The notes under the pieces were generated by a model. That model saw nothing but the letters and a program-made list of their open reading frames with translations, ran no database searches and was not told the DNA's origin. Shown here piece after piece: positions 1 through 5,808 of a stretch of 14,438 nucleotides of DNA (positions are counted from its first letter, which is position 1; every line of letters begins with the position of its first letter). This DNA comes from Chloroflexota bacterium. GTDB taxonomy: Bacteria > Chloroflexota > UBA6077 > JADZDV01. The position numbers and the translations under genes were made by a program. Where the stretch lies: contig JADZDV010000475.1 of assembly GCA_020850915.1 (NCBI GenBank), forward strand, positions 1-14,438, given 5' to 3'.

Positions 1-134
1 CCGTCCACGAGCAACGCGATCCGACCGTCGTCTTCGCCGATGCGAACACGACCCGTCGTCTCGTCTAGCGGTGTCGATCTCCGCGACAGCAGCTCCACCA
101 GCCATCCAGCCACAGCTCCGCCATTAGCCACCAC
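1..134 (-). CDS. Possible partial hypothetical protein, runs off the left edge
   Basis: A minus-strand frame opens at a GTG (132-134, or 129-131) and stays open to the window edge, giving about 44 codons. The translation looks protein-like, ending in G-R-V-R-I-G-E-D-D-G-R-I-A-L-L-V-D-G at the edge, which resembles a beta-strand/turn pattern. No family is recognised. There is no Shine-Dalgarno sequence ahead of the GTG. The frame is the same as that of the small ORF at 141-434, separated from it only by the TGA at 141-143, so the two could be parts of one broken gene. Sequence to the left of the window is needed to judge it. Confidence 0.25.
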   Translation of the reverse strand, partial: MVANGGAVAGWLVELLSRRSTPLDETTGRVRIGEDDGRIALLVD

Positions 135-140
135 ACGGGG

Positions 141-434
141 TCACGACGCGGCCAGCCCGCTGATGATACGCCAGGCTCTCACCCACTCTCGCTCCGGCCG
201 AACGACCAGATCGTCGCGATGCACGCCGCGAGGCTCACCCTCCTGACCAACAACCCCGCGCGCCGCGGCGAGATCGTCTCGGACCTGGACGGACGCGATG
301 GCTCGTTGCGTGTCGTCTGGTTGCGCTACGAGCTGCGGGGTGGCGGAGACACCACCAGCCAACCCCTCGAGCCCGTCGAGCCATCGAGCCATCGACCGCC
401 CAACCTGCAGTCGGGGGCGCGAGAAACGACGCAC
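141..434 (-). CDS. Possible small hypothetical protein or gene remnant
   Basis: A 97-residue minus-strand ORF starting at GTG; the same frame is open upstream back to a TAG at 519-521. The C-terminal half (around residues 45-97) is charged and reads like real protein, with D-D-L-A-A-A-R-G-V-V followed by H-R-D-D-L-V-V-R-P-E-R-E-W-V-R-A-W-R. Third codon positions are only moderately GC-rich and there is no clear ribosome binding site. It lies downstream of the PRC-barrel gene on the same strand, after a gap of about 140 bases. No family or function is recognised. It may be a degraded gene or a chance frame in high-GC DNA. Confidence 0.25.
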   Translation of the reverse strand: MRRFSRPRLQVGRSMARWLDGLEGLAGGVSATPQLVAQPDDTQRAIASVQVRDDLAAARGVVGQEGEPRGVHRDDLVVRPEREWVRAWRIISGLAAS

Positions 435-574
435 GAATGGCCCGTCGGCAAGCCTGTGTTGCTGAGCACGGCGGGCGGCGTCGATCTCGGCCTGAACGAG
501 CCCGCCCTGGGCTGCGTGCTAGTGCCGGTCCAGGATAGCGGGACCGCCGCGCAGCTCCTGCCGGCCTGGGCCGC

Positions 575-1258
575 TCAGGCGTCGCCCGACCCGCTTGGGG
601 ACGAGTGTCTGTGCCCTCCGAACCGGCGCTCGACCTCCTCCTTCACAAGCTTCAAGAGCACGGTGCCGTCGTCAACGCTCTGGATCACGTCGGCCGGCAG
701 CTCGACGTCGTGGGTGAACAGGAATCCCTTGCGCATCACCAGGCGCGTGGGGCGGCCCGTCGCCGTGTCGAACTCGATGCGGTGCACCTCGCCGACCTTC
801 TCGTCATCGTAGCTGCGCACATCACTGCCCTCGCCGACGACGGCGTTGGTCAGATCTCGCTCCCGCATCAGCGCGGTCTCGTCCCGATCCACCGATCTGT
901 CGTCGTCCAGTCCCCATACGGCCGAGGGGAGCGGGCCAACGTAGCCGGTCGGCCAGAGCACCCCGCCGATCGGGTAGCCATACGGCGAGGTGTAGTCCGA
1001 CGGAGAGCTGGTGTAGCTGCTTTCGACGAATCGCGGGAGGCGGTCTGTCTCATCCCGGGTGTACGCGATCTCCACCGCGTCTCCCGCACCCGTCGTGATC
1101 GCCTCGATCGGTACCTCGACATCGTTGGAGAGAATCCGGCCTTTCCGCACGACGGCGCATTTCACCTCCCCCGAAACTGGGTCGAGAATGAGCTTGTCGA
1201 TCGTCCCTATGTTCTCGCCATCCCGGGTACGCACCCTCGATCCGAGCTCTACCCGCAT
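575..1258 (-). CDS. Tandem PRC-barrel domain protein
   Basis: A 227-residue soluble protein with two PRC-barrel domains. Domain 1 (about residues 2-68) contains G-S-R-V-R-T-R-D-G-E-N-I-G-T-I-D-K-L and then the V-V-R-K-G-R turn. Domain 2 (about 138-212) repeats the pattern with V-R-S-Y-D-D-E-K-V-G-E-V and V-M-R-K-G-F. The linker (about 70-135) is rich in Ser, Tyr, Gly and Pro (S-P-Y-G-Y-P). PRC barrels are small beta-barrels found in the photosynthetic reaction-centre H subunit, RimM and many stress-associated proteins, where they mediate protein contacts. No signal peptide or membrane segment is seen. The ATG is preceded by AGGAG at six bases, so the start is firm; the gene ends in TGA. It appears to be a single-gene unit. 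The specific role is unknown. Confidence 0.88.
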   Translation of the reverse strand: MRVELGSRVRTRDGENIGTIDKLILDPVSGEVKCAVVRKGRILSNDVEVPIEAITTGAGDAVEIAYTRDETDRLPRFVESSYTSSPSDYTSPYGYPIGGVLWPTGYVGPLPSAVWGLDDDRSVDRDETALMRERDLTNAVVGEGSDVRSYDDEKVGEVHRIEFDTATGRPTRLVMRKGFLFTHDVELPADVIQSVDDGTVLLKLVKEEVERRFGGHRHSSPSGSGDA

Positions 1259-1718
1259 CGCGAACTCCTTTCGGCTCTATTCATGCGCGCAAGCCCACTG
1301 CTGCACAGCCGCGCGTCAACAGGTACTTCGCCCACCATCGTGATGAAGCAGGACCCATGCCGCTCATGGACAGGTGGGGTCCGCCTCGCCCGGCCAGCGC
1401 ACTTCTCGTGTGGCGCGTTCGCCCCGCCGCGCGAAATACGTCAGCGGCGCCTGTGGACCGGTTTGCGCCCCCCGCCCTGCGCCGCGACTCGCGCTTTGCT
1501 GTGCCGAACGCCCCCGACGAGCTCCGTCGGCGCTTGCGCCCAGACCACCTCGGTTGGATCGACAGGTGCGCACGGAAACGGCATGCCGGTGCTCGCCGCC
1601 GTGGGACACCACGACGCCCAGACCCGCGACTGCGCCTTCTTGGTCTTCCGTTATGTCAATCTAAGAGCGGGCGCGGCCGTGGTGTCGTCCGCCGGGGAGC
1701 GACCGATCGCACGGTCAG
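1259..1718. other. Stretch without a supported gene
   Basis: These 460 bases lie between the start of the PRC-barrel gene and the stop of the DUF3500 gene. Both strands contain short open frames, but their translations are Arg/Pro/Ala-rich, match no family I know and lack ribosome binding sites. I see no tRNA, strong hairpin or repeat. The end nearest 1259 must hold the promoter and leader of the PRC-barrel gene, but I cannot point to convincing -35/-10 boxes. Confidence 0.5.
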
Positions 1719-2831
1719 CTAGCGCGGCACAGTGCTCGTCACGCGGCTGAGCCGGACTGGCAGTCCGTCGCCATGCTCCTCGGCGTAGTGCTGGCGCAGA
1801 AGGTCGTCGCCAAAGTCATTGGCCGGGGTGCGGATCACGGTGTGGATGTGGTTGCCGCTGGCCTGGGTGTTGTCGAACTCAATCAGCAGCGCCGGCCCCT
1901 GGAGCCGGTAATAGTGCGGCTTTCCGCGCTCTGGCTGCCCGGCCCAGGCGAAATGGACCTTGTCCAGCCCCACCTCGCGCAAGCGGGTCATCTCTCCCTG
2001 CGCCACGTCGTCCGGCAGTCTTCCGATGTAGTTCTCGACGAGTGCCGTGAGTTTCGAGAGCTGCTCGCGATCCATAGACGAGCCCGGCACACCGCGCGGC
2101 TCCGCTTGCACGTACTTGAGCGCCTCGCGGTCCTGCTCGCTGATCCGATAGTGGTCGAAACCAAGCTCGTACGTCTCCGGCCGCTCGACGGCCCCAAGAC
2201 GCGGCACGACGCGCGTGACGAAGTCGGGCGGCGCCACGTCGTGGATGATGGCCTGACTTCTTTGCGGAGCGTCGAGCGCATGGAGCAGGTCAAAACCGAG
2301 GTCCTCGTCGTCCGTCAGGGGCTTCACGACTCCGAACTCGGCCGGCTCGTTGCCAAGCAGCGACGGCGTCGCGGCGAGGAAGAAGCCGCCGACGATTGTG
2401 AAGTTCAGCGAGACGTGGTGGCCGACGACCCGCCAGCCCCAGGTTTCGTCCATGTTGGGCTGGTTGAAGATGCTGACGAAGTAGAGCAGTGGATTGCGGA
2501 ACTCTGGCGCCGAGAGGCCAAGCCGCTCGCTCTGCATCTCACGCAGCACGTTCTCCATCGCCATGATCGAGACGACTTTCGTGTAGCCCGTCAGGCTCAC
2601 GCCGGCGGCGATCAGCTGTTGCGCGAGCTGCTGCTGGCGGCTGTCCATGTCCTTGAGCGGCAGCCCCTTGCGTCCGCCCTTCGGAATGAAGTCCCAGTTG
2701 CGTCGCTCCGCCTCGTTGTCAAAGTCGAACATCACCCTGGCGCGCTGCTCGACGGATAGGTTCTCGAGCAGGGCGTTAGCCGCCAGCCGCATCCGGCTGA
2801 TCGTCGCTCGGGCCTCGTACGAACGCTCCAT
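1719..2831 (-). CDS. DUF3500 family protein
   Basis: A 370-residue protein recognised as DUF3500 from the family's typical order of motifs. The N-terminus has E-R-R-N-W-D-F-I-P followed by R-K-G-L-P-L (residues 42-59), then Q-Q-L-A-Q-Q-L and I-M-A-M-E. The centre has G-H-H-V-S-L-N-F-T-I-V-G-G followed by T-P-S-L-L-G (137-160). The C-terminus has Y-Y-R-L-Q-G-P, E-F-D-N-T-Q, N-H-I-H-T-V and N-D-F-G-D-D-L-L-R-Q-H-Y (307-349). The conserved His pairs (138/139 and 328/330) could bind a metal, but this is inference; the family has no established function known to me. The frame is open further upstream, but the ATG at 2829-2831 is chosen because GGGAGGG lies nine bases before it and the family-like sequence begins there. 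No signal peptide or TM segment. It appears monocistronic. Confidence 0.88.
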   Translation of the reverse strand: MERSYEARATISRMRLAANALLENLSVEQRARVMFDFDNEAERRNWDFIPKGGRKGLPLKDMDSRQQQLAQQLIAAGVSLTGYTKVVSIMAMENVLREMQSERLGLSAPEFRNPLLYFVSIFNQPNMDETWGWRVVGHHVSLNFTIVGGFFLAATPSLLGNEPAEFGVVKPLTDDEDLGFDLLHALDAPQRSQAIIHDVAPPDFVTRVVPRLGAVERPETYELGFDHYRISEQDREALKYVQAEPRGVPGSSMDREQLSKLTALVENYIGRLPDDVAQGEMTRLREVGLDKVHFAWAGQPERGKPHYYRLQGPALLIEFDNTQASGNHIHTVIRTPANDFGDDLLRQHYAEEHGDGLPVRLSRVTSTVPR

Positions 2832-2928
2832 CGCTCTCGTCCCTCCCTCGGGCCCAGAACACGAGCCCGGCTCCTGCCTGCCGAGTCTATCGGTGTGGAG
2901 GCCAGCCGTCAAACGAAGACGGAGGAAA

Positions 2929-2964
2929 GGGTGCGCCCGAAACATGGTGCAGCGTGGTCGACCC
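2929..2964. repeat. Direct repeat, copy 1
   Basis: A 36-bp motif starting GGGTGCGCCCGAAA, with GTGCAG in the middle. It matches copy 2 at 30 of 36 positions by eye; the first 14 bases are identical. The copies lie in the same orientation with a 73-bp offset. Two copies are too few for a CRISPR array. Confidence 0.7.
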
Positions 2965-3001
2965 GCCGACGTCATGTTCGCGACCGTGAAGGCGGGCAAC
3001 G

Positions 3002-3037
3002 GGGTGCGCCCGAAAGATAGTGCAGCTCGGTTGACCG
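3002..3037. repeat. Direct repeat, copy 2
   Basis: Second copy of the 36-bp motif at 2929-2964, same orientation. On the minus strand both copies read CTGCAC-YAT-STTTCGGGCGCACCC apart from scattered changes. It could be a regulator-binding repeat, the end of a small non-autonomous element, or a dispersed genomic repeat. The sequence alone does not decide. Confidence 0.7.
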
Positions 3038-3327
3038 ACCGGTAGGAGCGCTGCTTGCTGCGCCCGCTGGCCCCGGTACAGTCGTCTCAGCTGTTGCACG
3101 GGCGCAGCAGGCAACGTCCCTTCAACGGCCGTTCCAACACACGTCGGTCGCACCCCGGAGGACATCGGCGTGGGGTACCTCCGTGTGGACTGTCCCTCCA
3201 CCCCGAAACAGCTCCTCTGTTGTGGGTCGAAAGGGCTGATGAGCGGGCTATCTTCAGGTGGCACGCCCCTCCACGGCTCCTCTCCCGCCCTCACCAGCCG
3301 CCCGGCGTACATTCTGGCGAACCCGGC

Positions 3328-3364
3328 AAGCGCAAGGCCGGGCGAGTCGCCCGGCCTTGCGCTT
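3328..3364 (-). terminator. Perfect 17-bp hairpin after the htrA-type gene
   Basis: The arm AAGCGCAAGGCCGGGCG (3328-3344) is perfectly complementary to 3348-3364, with a 3-base loop. It begins 24 bases past the stop of the minus-strand protease gene, so it is most simply that gene's transcription terminator. No T-run follows on the minus strand, so it does not have the classic E. coli intrinsic form; strong hairpins without U-tracts are common in high-GC bacteria. Confidence 0.7.
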
Positions 3365-3387
3365 GTCCTGATACCGCTTCCGTGGCT

Positions 3388-4686
3388 TCAGCGCGCTGGC
3401 GCTTCGCCAAGGGTGATGGTCACGGTAAGCTGCTGTCCGCCGCGATTCACGCCCAGCGCGACCTGATCGCCAGGACGGTGCAGCACCAGGTCCTGGAGCA
3501 GATCGTCTCGTGTGTAGACCTCTCGACCGTCGAGCTGGGTGATGATGTCGCCCTGCTTCAGGCCGCCCTTGTCGGCCGGGCCGCTAGCCTCCACCGACTC
3601 GACGCGCGCGCCGTGGTCCATCCTCGCTGTCGTCTGGCCGCGTCCCTGGCCGCCCTGCGAGCCCTGGCCTCCCTGTCCGGGTCGGGCCCGGCCGCCAGCG
3701 CCAGGAGAACCGGGGAGTCGCGGCTGCTGGGAGCGCTGGACCGAGGCGTCAGAGAGGGCTACGCCCAGGTACGGCTGACCGCTATGCGTGACGTGGCCAT
3801 CCTCCACCAACTGCGGAGCGATGCGCCTGGCCGTGTCGATTGGAACGGCGAAGCCAAGCCCCTGGGCCGGGAAGCCCTGGGGCGCGGCGACCAGCGTGGT
3901 GATCCCCACGACGTTGCCGCGTAGATCCACCAGCGGCCCACCAGAGTTCCCCGGGTTGATCGCCGCGTCCGTCTGGATCATCGGCTGCGAGTACGAAGCC
4001 TGGCCCTCGGAGATCGGCCGGTTCAGCGCCGAGACAACGCCGGTCGTGACGGTGTGGTCGAATCCGTACGGGTTGCCGATGGCAACCACGGTCTCCCCCA
4101 CGCGCAACGCACCGGACTCGCCGAGCGGCGCGGTGGGCAGGTTCTGACCGTCGATCCGCACGATGGCCAGGTCGAAGCCAGCGTCAGTTCCCAGCACCTT
4201 GCCAGCGAAGTGGCGACCGTCTGCCAGGCCGATATTGATCGTCTCCGCGCCATCGACGACGTGCGCGTTGGTCAGGATCAGGCCGCTGGCGTCGTAGATC
4301 ACGCCTGAGCCCAGCCCCTGGTCGGTCCGAACGCTCACAACAGCCGCGCCAACGCGTTCGGCGATGGCCGGGAGGTCGCCGGCGGTCGCTGGCGCCCTGC
4401 TGGCCAGTTGCGAGCCCGCGGCCGGTTGCGAGCCGCCCGCCGCCTGAGACCGGGCTGGTAGCTGCGCCGGCGTTGCCTGGGCGATCGGGGACTGGACCGT
4501 GGGCAAGTGGAGTTGTCCGCCCAGACTGGCCACCCGAGTCGAGAGGGTGGGCCAGGAGGCGCCGATCAGAATGCCCAGAACGAGCGCGACGAGCACGGCG
4601 GCGATGCCACCGCGACGAGCCGCGGTCCACCGCCGCGGCGGGTTGGGCGTCACCACATGTGGCGCCTCGGGAGTCGGTTGTTCCAC
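3388..4686 (-). CDS. htrA: HtrA/DegP-type membrane-anchored serine protease with PDZ domain
   Basis: A 432-residue protein of the S1C (HtrA/DegP/DegQ) family, which degrades or refolds damaged extracytoplasmic proteins. It has a short cytoplasmic N-terminus, one TM helix (about 26-44), a low-complexity Gln/Ala/Ser linker (65-102) and a trypsin-like domain (about 105-295). The triad is visible as His142 (T-N-A-H-V-V), Asp172 (F-D-L-A-I-V) and Ser248 (P-G-N-S-G-G-P-L). A PDZ domain (about 305-428) contains G-P-A-D-K-G-G-L-K-Q-G-D-I-I. A Gly/Gln/Arg-rich insert (about 328-352) interrupts the early PDZ. The frame is open up to 4791, but the GTG at 4684-4686 has GGAGG eight bases upstream and is preferred. 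The gene ends in TGA. It is divergent from the DsbA-like gene, and both products act outside the membrane on protein folding quality. Confidence 0.93.
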   Translation of the reverse strand: MEQPTPEAPHVVTPNPPRRWTAARRGGIAAVLVALVLGILIGASWPTLSTRVASLGGQLHLPTVQSPIAQATPAQLPARSQAAGGSQPAAGSQLASRAPATAGDLPAIAERVGAAVVSVRTDQGLGSGVIYDASGLILTNAHVVDGAETINIGLADGRHFAGKVLGTDAGFDLAIVRIDGQNLPTAPLGESGALRVGETVVAIGNPYGFDHTVTTGVVSALNRPISEGQASYSQPMIQTDAAINPGNSGGPLVDLRGNVVGITTLVAAPQGFPAQGLGFAVPIDTARRIAPQLVEDGHVTHSGQPYLGVALSDASVQRSQQPRLPGSPGAGGRARPGQGGQGSQGGQGRGQTTARMDHGARVESVEASGPADKGGLKQGDIITQLDGREVYTRDDLLQDLVLHRPGDQVALGVNRGGQQLTVTITLGEAPAR

Positions 4687-4762
4687 AGCGAATCCTCCAG
4701 TTGATGATCGGTTCCGACCCTGCGCGGCTCGTCGTGTCGGCGCCGCGACGCTCCGTGATCGC

Positions 4763-4803
4763 CTGGCTCGGGTTCGTACGGGCGCTCGCACAGCCCGAGC
4801 CAG
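4763..4803. promoter_or_regulatory. 10-bp inverted repeat between the divergent htrA and DsbA-like genes
   Basis: CTGGCTCGGG (4763-4772) is perfectly complementary to 4794-4803, with 21 bases between. The arm centres are about 31 bp apart, roughly three helical turns, which would suit a dimeric regulator. It could also be a stem-loop in the htrA leader. It lies in the 272-bp intergenic region between two divergent genes for extracytoplasmic proteins. I found no convincing -35/-10 pair in this region for either gene. Confidence 0.4.
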
Positions 4804-4958
4804 CGGGCCTGTCGAGAACAGTCTGGAACATGAAGATGAGCGCCAGATAAGAAACCGCGTTCACCCGTCGTTTACGCGCCGCAACCAGCCGGCTCACCCA
4901 CACGCCGTACAAAGCAGGTATACGGGGCACCCGTGCCTCGCTGCGTGGGGGTACTACG

Positions 4959-5657
4959 TTGGCCACCAAGAAGAGTTCGTCCAGGACGGGGCGGCGCAGA
5001 GGCCGCGTCGAGACGCGCTGGAAGATAGCCGGCGCCGTCGCGGTCATCGTCGGTCTGGCCCTGGCCCTGTTCTGGCTGGCGCGCCCGAGGGAGGACCACA
5101 GCGCGCTGGCCGCTCGTATCGCGGCGGCAAAGACCAAGGGCGATCCGAACGCGGCCGTCGTCGTTGAGGAGTGGAGCGACTTCCAGTGACCAGGCTGTAA
5201 ACAATATGCCCTGGGTCCAGGGCATCAGTTGGAGACCACTCTCGTGGCAGCCGGCAAGGTGCGCGTGATCTATCGCGACATGGCCTTTCTCGGTCAGGAA
5301 TCTACCTGGGCCTCTGAGGCGGCCAACTGCGCTGCCGAGCAGGGCAAGTTCTGGGAGTATCACGACCGCCTCTTCGCCATGCAGAGCGGCCGGAATGCCG
5401 GCACGTTCAGCAAGGACAACCTGAAACAGCTCGCCACGACGGTGGGCCTGGGCACTGCCTCCTTCAACGCTTGCGTGGACCAGGGCCGCTACAGCGAGCT
5501 GGTCCAGCAGGACGTTGCCATCGGGCGGGGAAAGGGCGTCCAGTCCACGCCAACCGTCTTCCTGAACGGCGAGAAGCTTGACAAGCCCGCGACCTGGGAC
5601 GACTTCCTCAGGATGGTCGACGCCCGGGCTCAGGGCGCGGGGAGCGGAGCGCGCTAA
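4959..5657 (+). CDS. Selenocysteine-containing DsbA-like thiol:disulfide oxidoreductase, membrane-anchored
   Basis: One 232-residue protein read through an in-frame TGA at codon 77. Residues 1-21 are basic and cytoplasmic; 22-41 form a TM anchor (W-K-I-A-G-A-V to L-F-W-L-A). The thioredoxin/DsbA-like domain (PF13462 type) starts near 66 with V-V-V-E-E-W-S-D-F-Q and then U77-P-G-C80 as the redox motif. Downstream come K-V-R-V-I-Y-R-D, L-G-Q-E-S-T-W-A-S-E-A-A-N-C-A, G-K-F-W-E-Y-H-D and the cis-Pro loop S-T-P198-T-V-F-L-N-G. Cys124 and Cys172 may form a second disulfide, as in related proteins (inference). Homologues normally have Cys at residue 77. Both halves are in the same frame, and neither is a complete domain alone. 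The start is a TTG with a G-rich stretch about ten bases upstream; no better start is visible. The stop is TAA. The expected role is disulfide exchange on exported proteins. A C-to-stop mutation is the alternative, but the SECIS-like hairpin argues against it. Confidence 0.85.
5187..5189 (+). other. In-frame TGA, predicted selenocysteine codon (Sec77)
   Basis: The TGA lies between codons for D-F-Q and P-G-C-K-Q-Y, at the position of the N-terminal, nucleophilic Cys of the CXXC motif. TGC or TGT would be expected in a normal homologue. The PRC-barrel, htrA, histidine kinase and etfB genes here end in TGA at natural C-termini, so TGA is a stop in this genome and general recoding is unlikely. 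Confidence 0.83.
5190..5232 (+). promoter_or_regulatory. Predicted bacterial SECIS element
   Basis: Just after the TGA, ATGCCCTG (5206-5213) pairs perfectly with CAGGGCAT (5218-5225) around a four-base loop GGTC (5214-5217). The loop begins 25 bases after the TGA, within the usual 16-37 base range for bacterial SECIS elements. The GG at the loop start, and GGUC in particular, matches the loop of the E. coli fdhF SECIS recognised by SelB. A lower stem can form between 5190-5197 and 5226-5232 with one bulged G and one G-U pair, leaving a one-sided internal loop. The element lies within the coding sequence, as bacterial SECIS elements do. Confidence 0.8.
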
Positions 5658-5678
5658 GCCGGCTCCGCGCGGGGAGGA

Positions 5679-5738
5679 CCGCCAGTCAGGTCGACGGCAG
5701 CGCGCGAAACGCCGCGCTGCGCGACGGCTGGCTGGCGG
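5679..5738 (+). terminator. Stacked stem-loop after the DsbA-like gene
   Basis: CCGCCAG (5679-5685) pairs with CTGGCGG (5732-5738). Inside this, GTCG (5690-5693) pairs with CGAC (5722-5725), and CAGCGCG (5698-5704) pairs with CGCGCTG (5713-5719). The structure begins 22 bases past the TAA and has no T-run. A smaller hairpin, GCGGAGC (5644-5650) with GCTCCGC (5662-5668), spans the stop codon itself. A terminator or mRNA 3' stabilising structure is the likely role. Confidence 0.45.
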
Positions 5739-5756
5739 CTGACCATCCCATAGGGG

Positions 5757-5798
5757 CAGAATCAGGCGGGACGCAATTGGACGCCCCGCCTGATTCTG
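5757..5798 (+). promoter_or_regulatory. 14-bp perfect hairpin abutting the MBL gene ribosome binding site
   Basis: CAGAATCAGGCGGG (5757-5770) is perfectly complementary to 5785-5798, with a 14-base loop. The right arm touches the ribosome binding site TGGAGG (5797-5802) of the MBL gene, whose ATG is at 5809. It may terminate read-through from the upstream gene, act as a leader structure controlling translation, or be an operator. If transcribed with the MBL gene, it would shield the first two bases of the binding site. Confidence 0.55.
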
Positions 5799-5808
5799 GA
5801 GGCTCGTC

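Larger units (their letters stand above)
2832..3327. other. Gene-free stretch with a degenerate direct repeat
   Basis: About 500 bases between the start of the DUF3500 gene and the hairpin that follows the htrA-type gene. It holds a duplicated 36-bp motif (separate entries) and otherwise no convincing ORF. Open frames on both strands have unlikely compositions and no ribosome binding sites. The repeat suggests a remnant of a mobile or interspersed element, but no transposase fragment can be read here. The part nearest 2832 should contain the DUF3500 promoter. Confidence 0.5.

Noticed and set aside
605..1750. Long plus-strand open frame (381 codons) opposite the PRC-barrel gene
   Set aside because: It is a shadow of the PRC-barrel gene in high-GC DNA. 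The minus-strand product has clear domains and a good ribosome binding site; this one matches nothing.
2929..3037. The direct repeat as a CRISPR array
   Set aside because: There are only two degenerate copies, the units diverge, and there are no cas genes.
4184..5137. Minus-strand open frame overlapping the start of the htrA gene
   Set aside because: It is in a different frame from the protease, and its C-terminal half is the Arg-rich shadow of HtrA. It would also remove the intergenic region.
5187..5228. The DsbA-like gene as a pseudogene or two separate genes split by a stop codon
   Set aside because: The break falls exactly on the active-site Cys, the frame is kept on both sides, no other damage is visible over 232 codons, and a SECIS-like hairpin follows. 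A random nonsense mutation would not predict these together.
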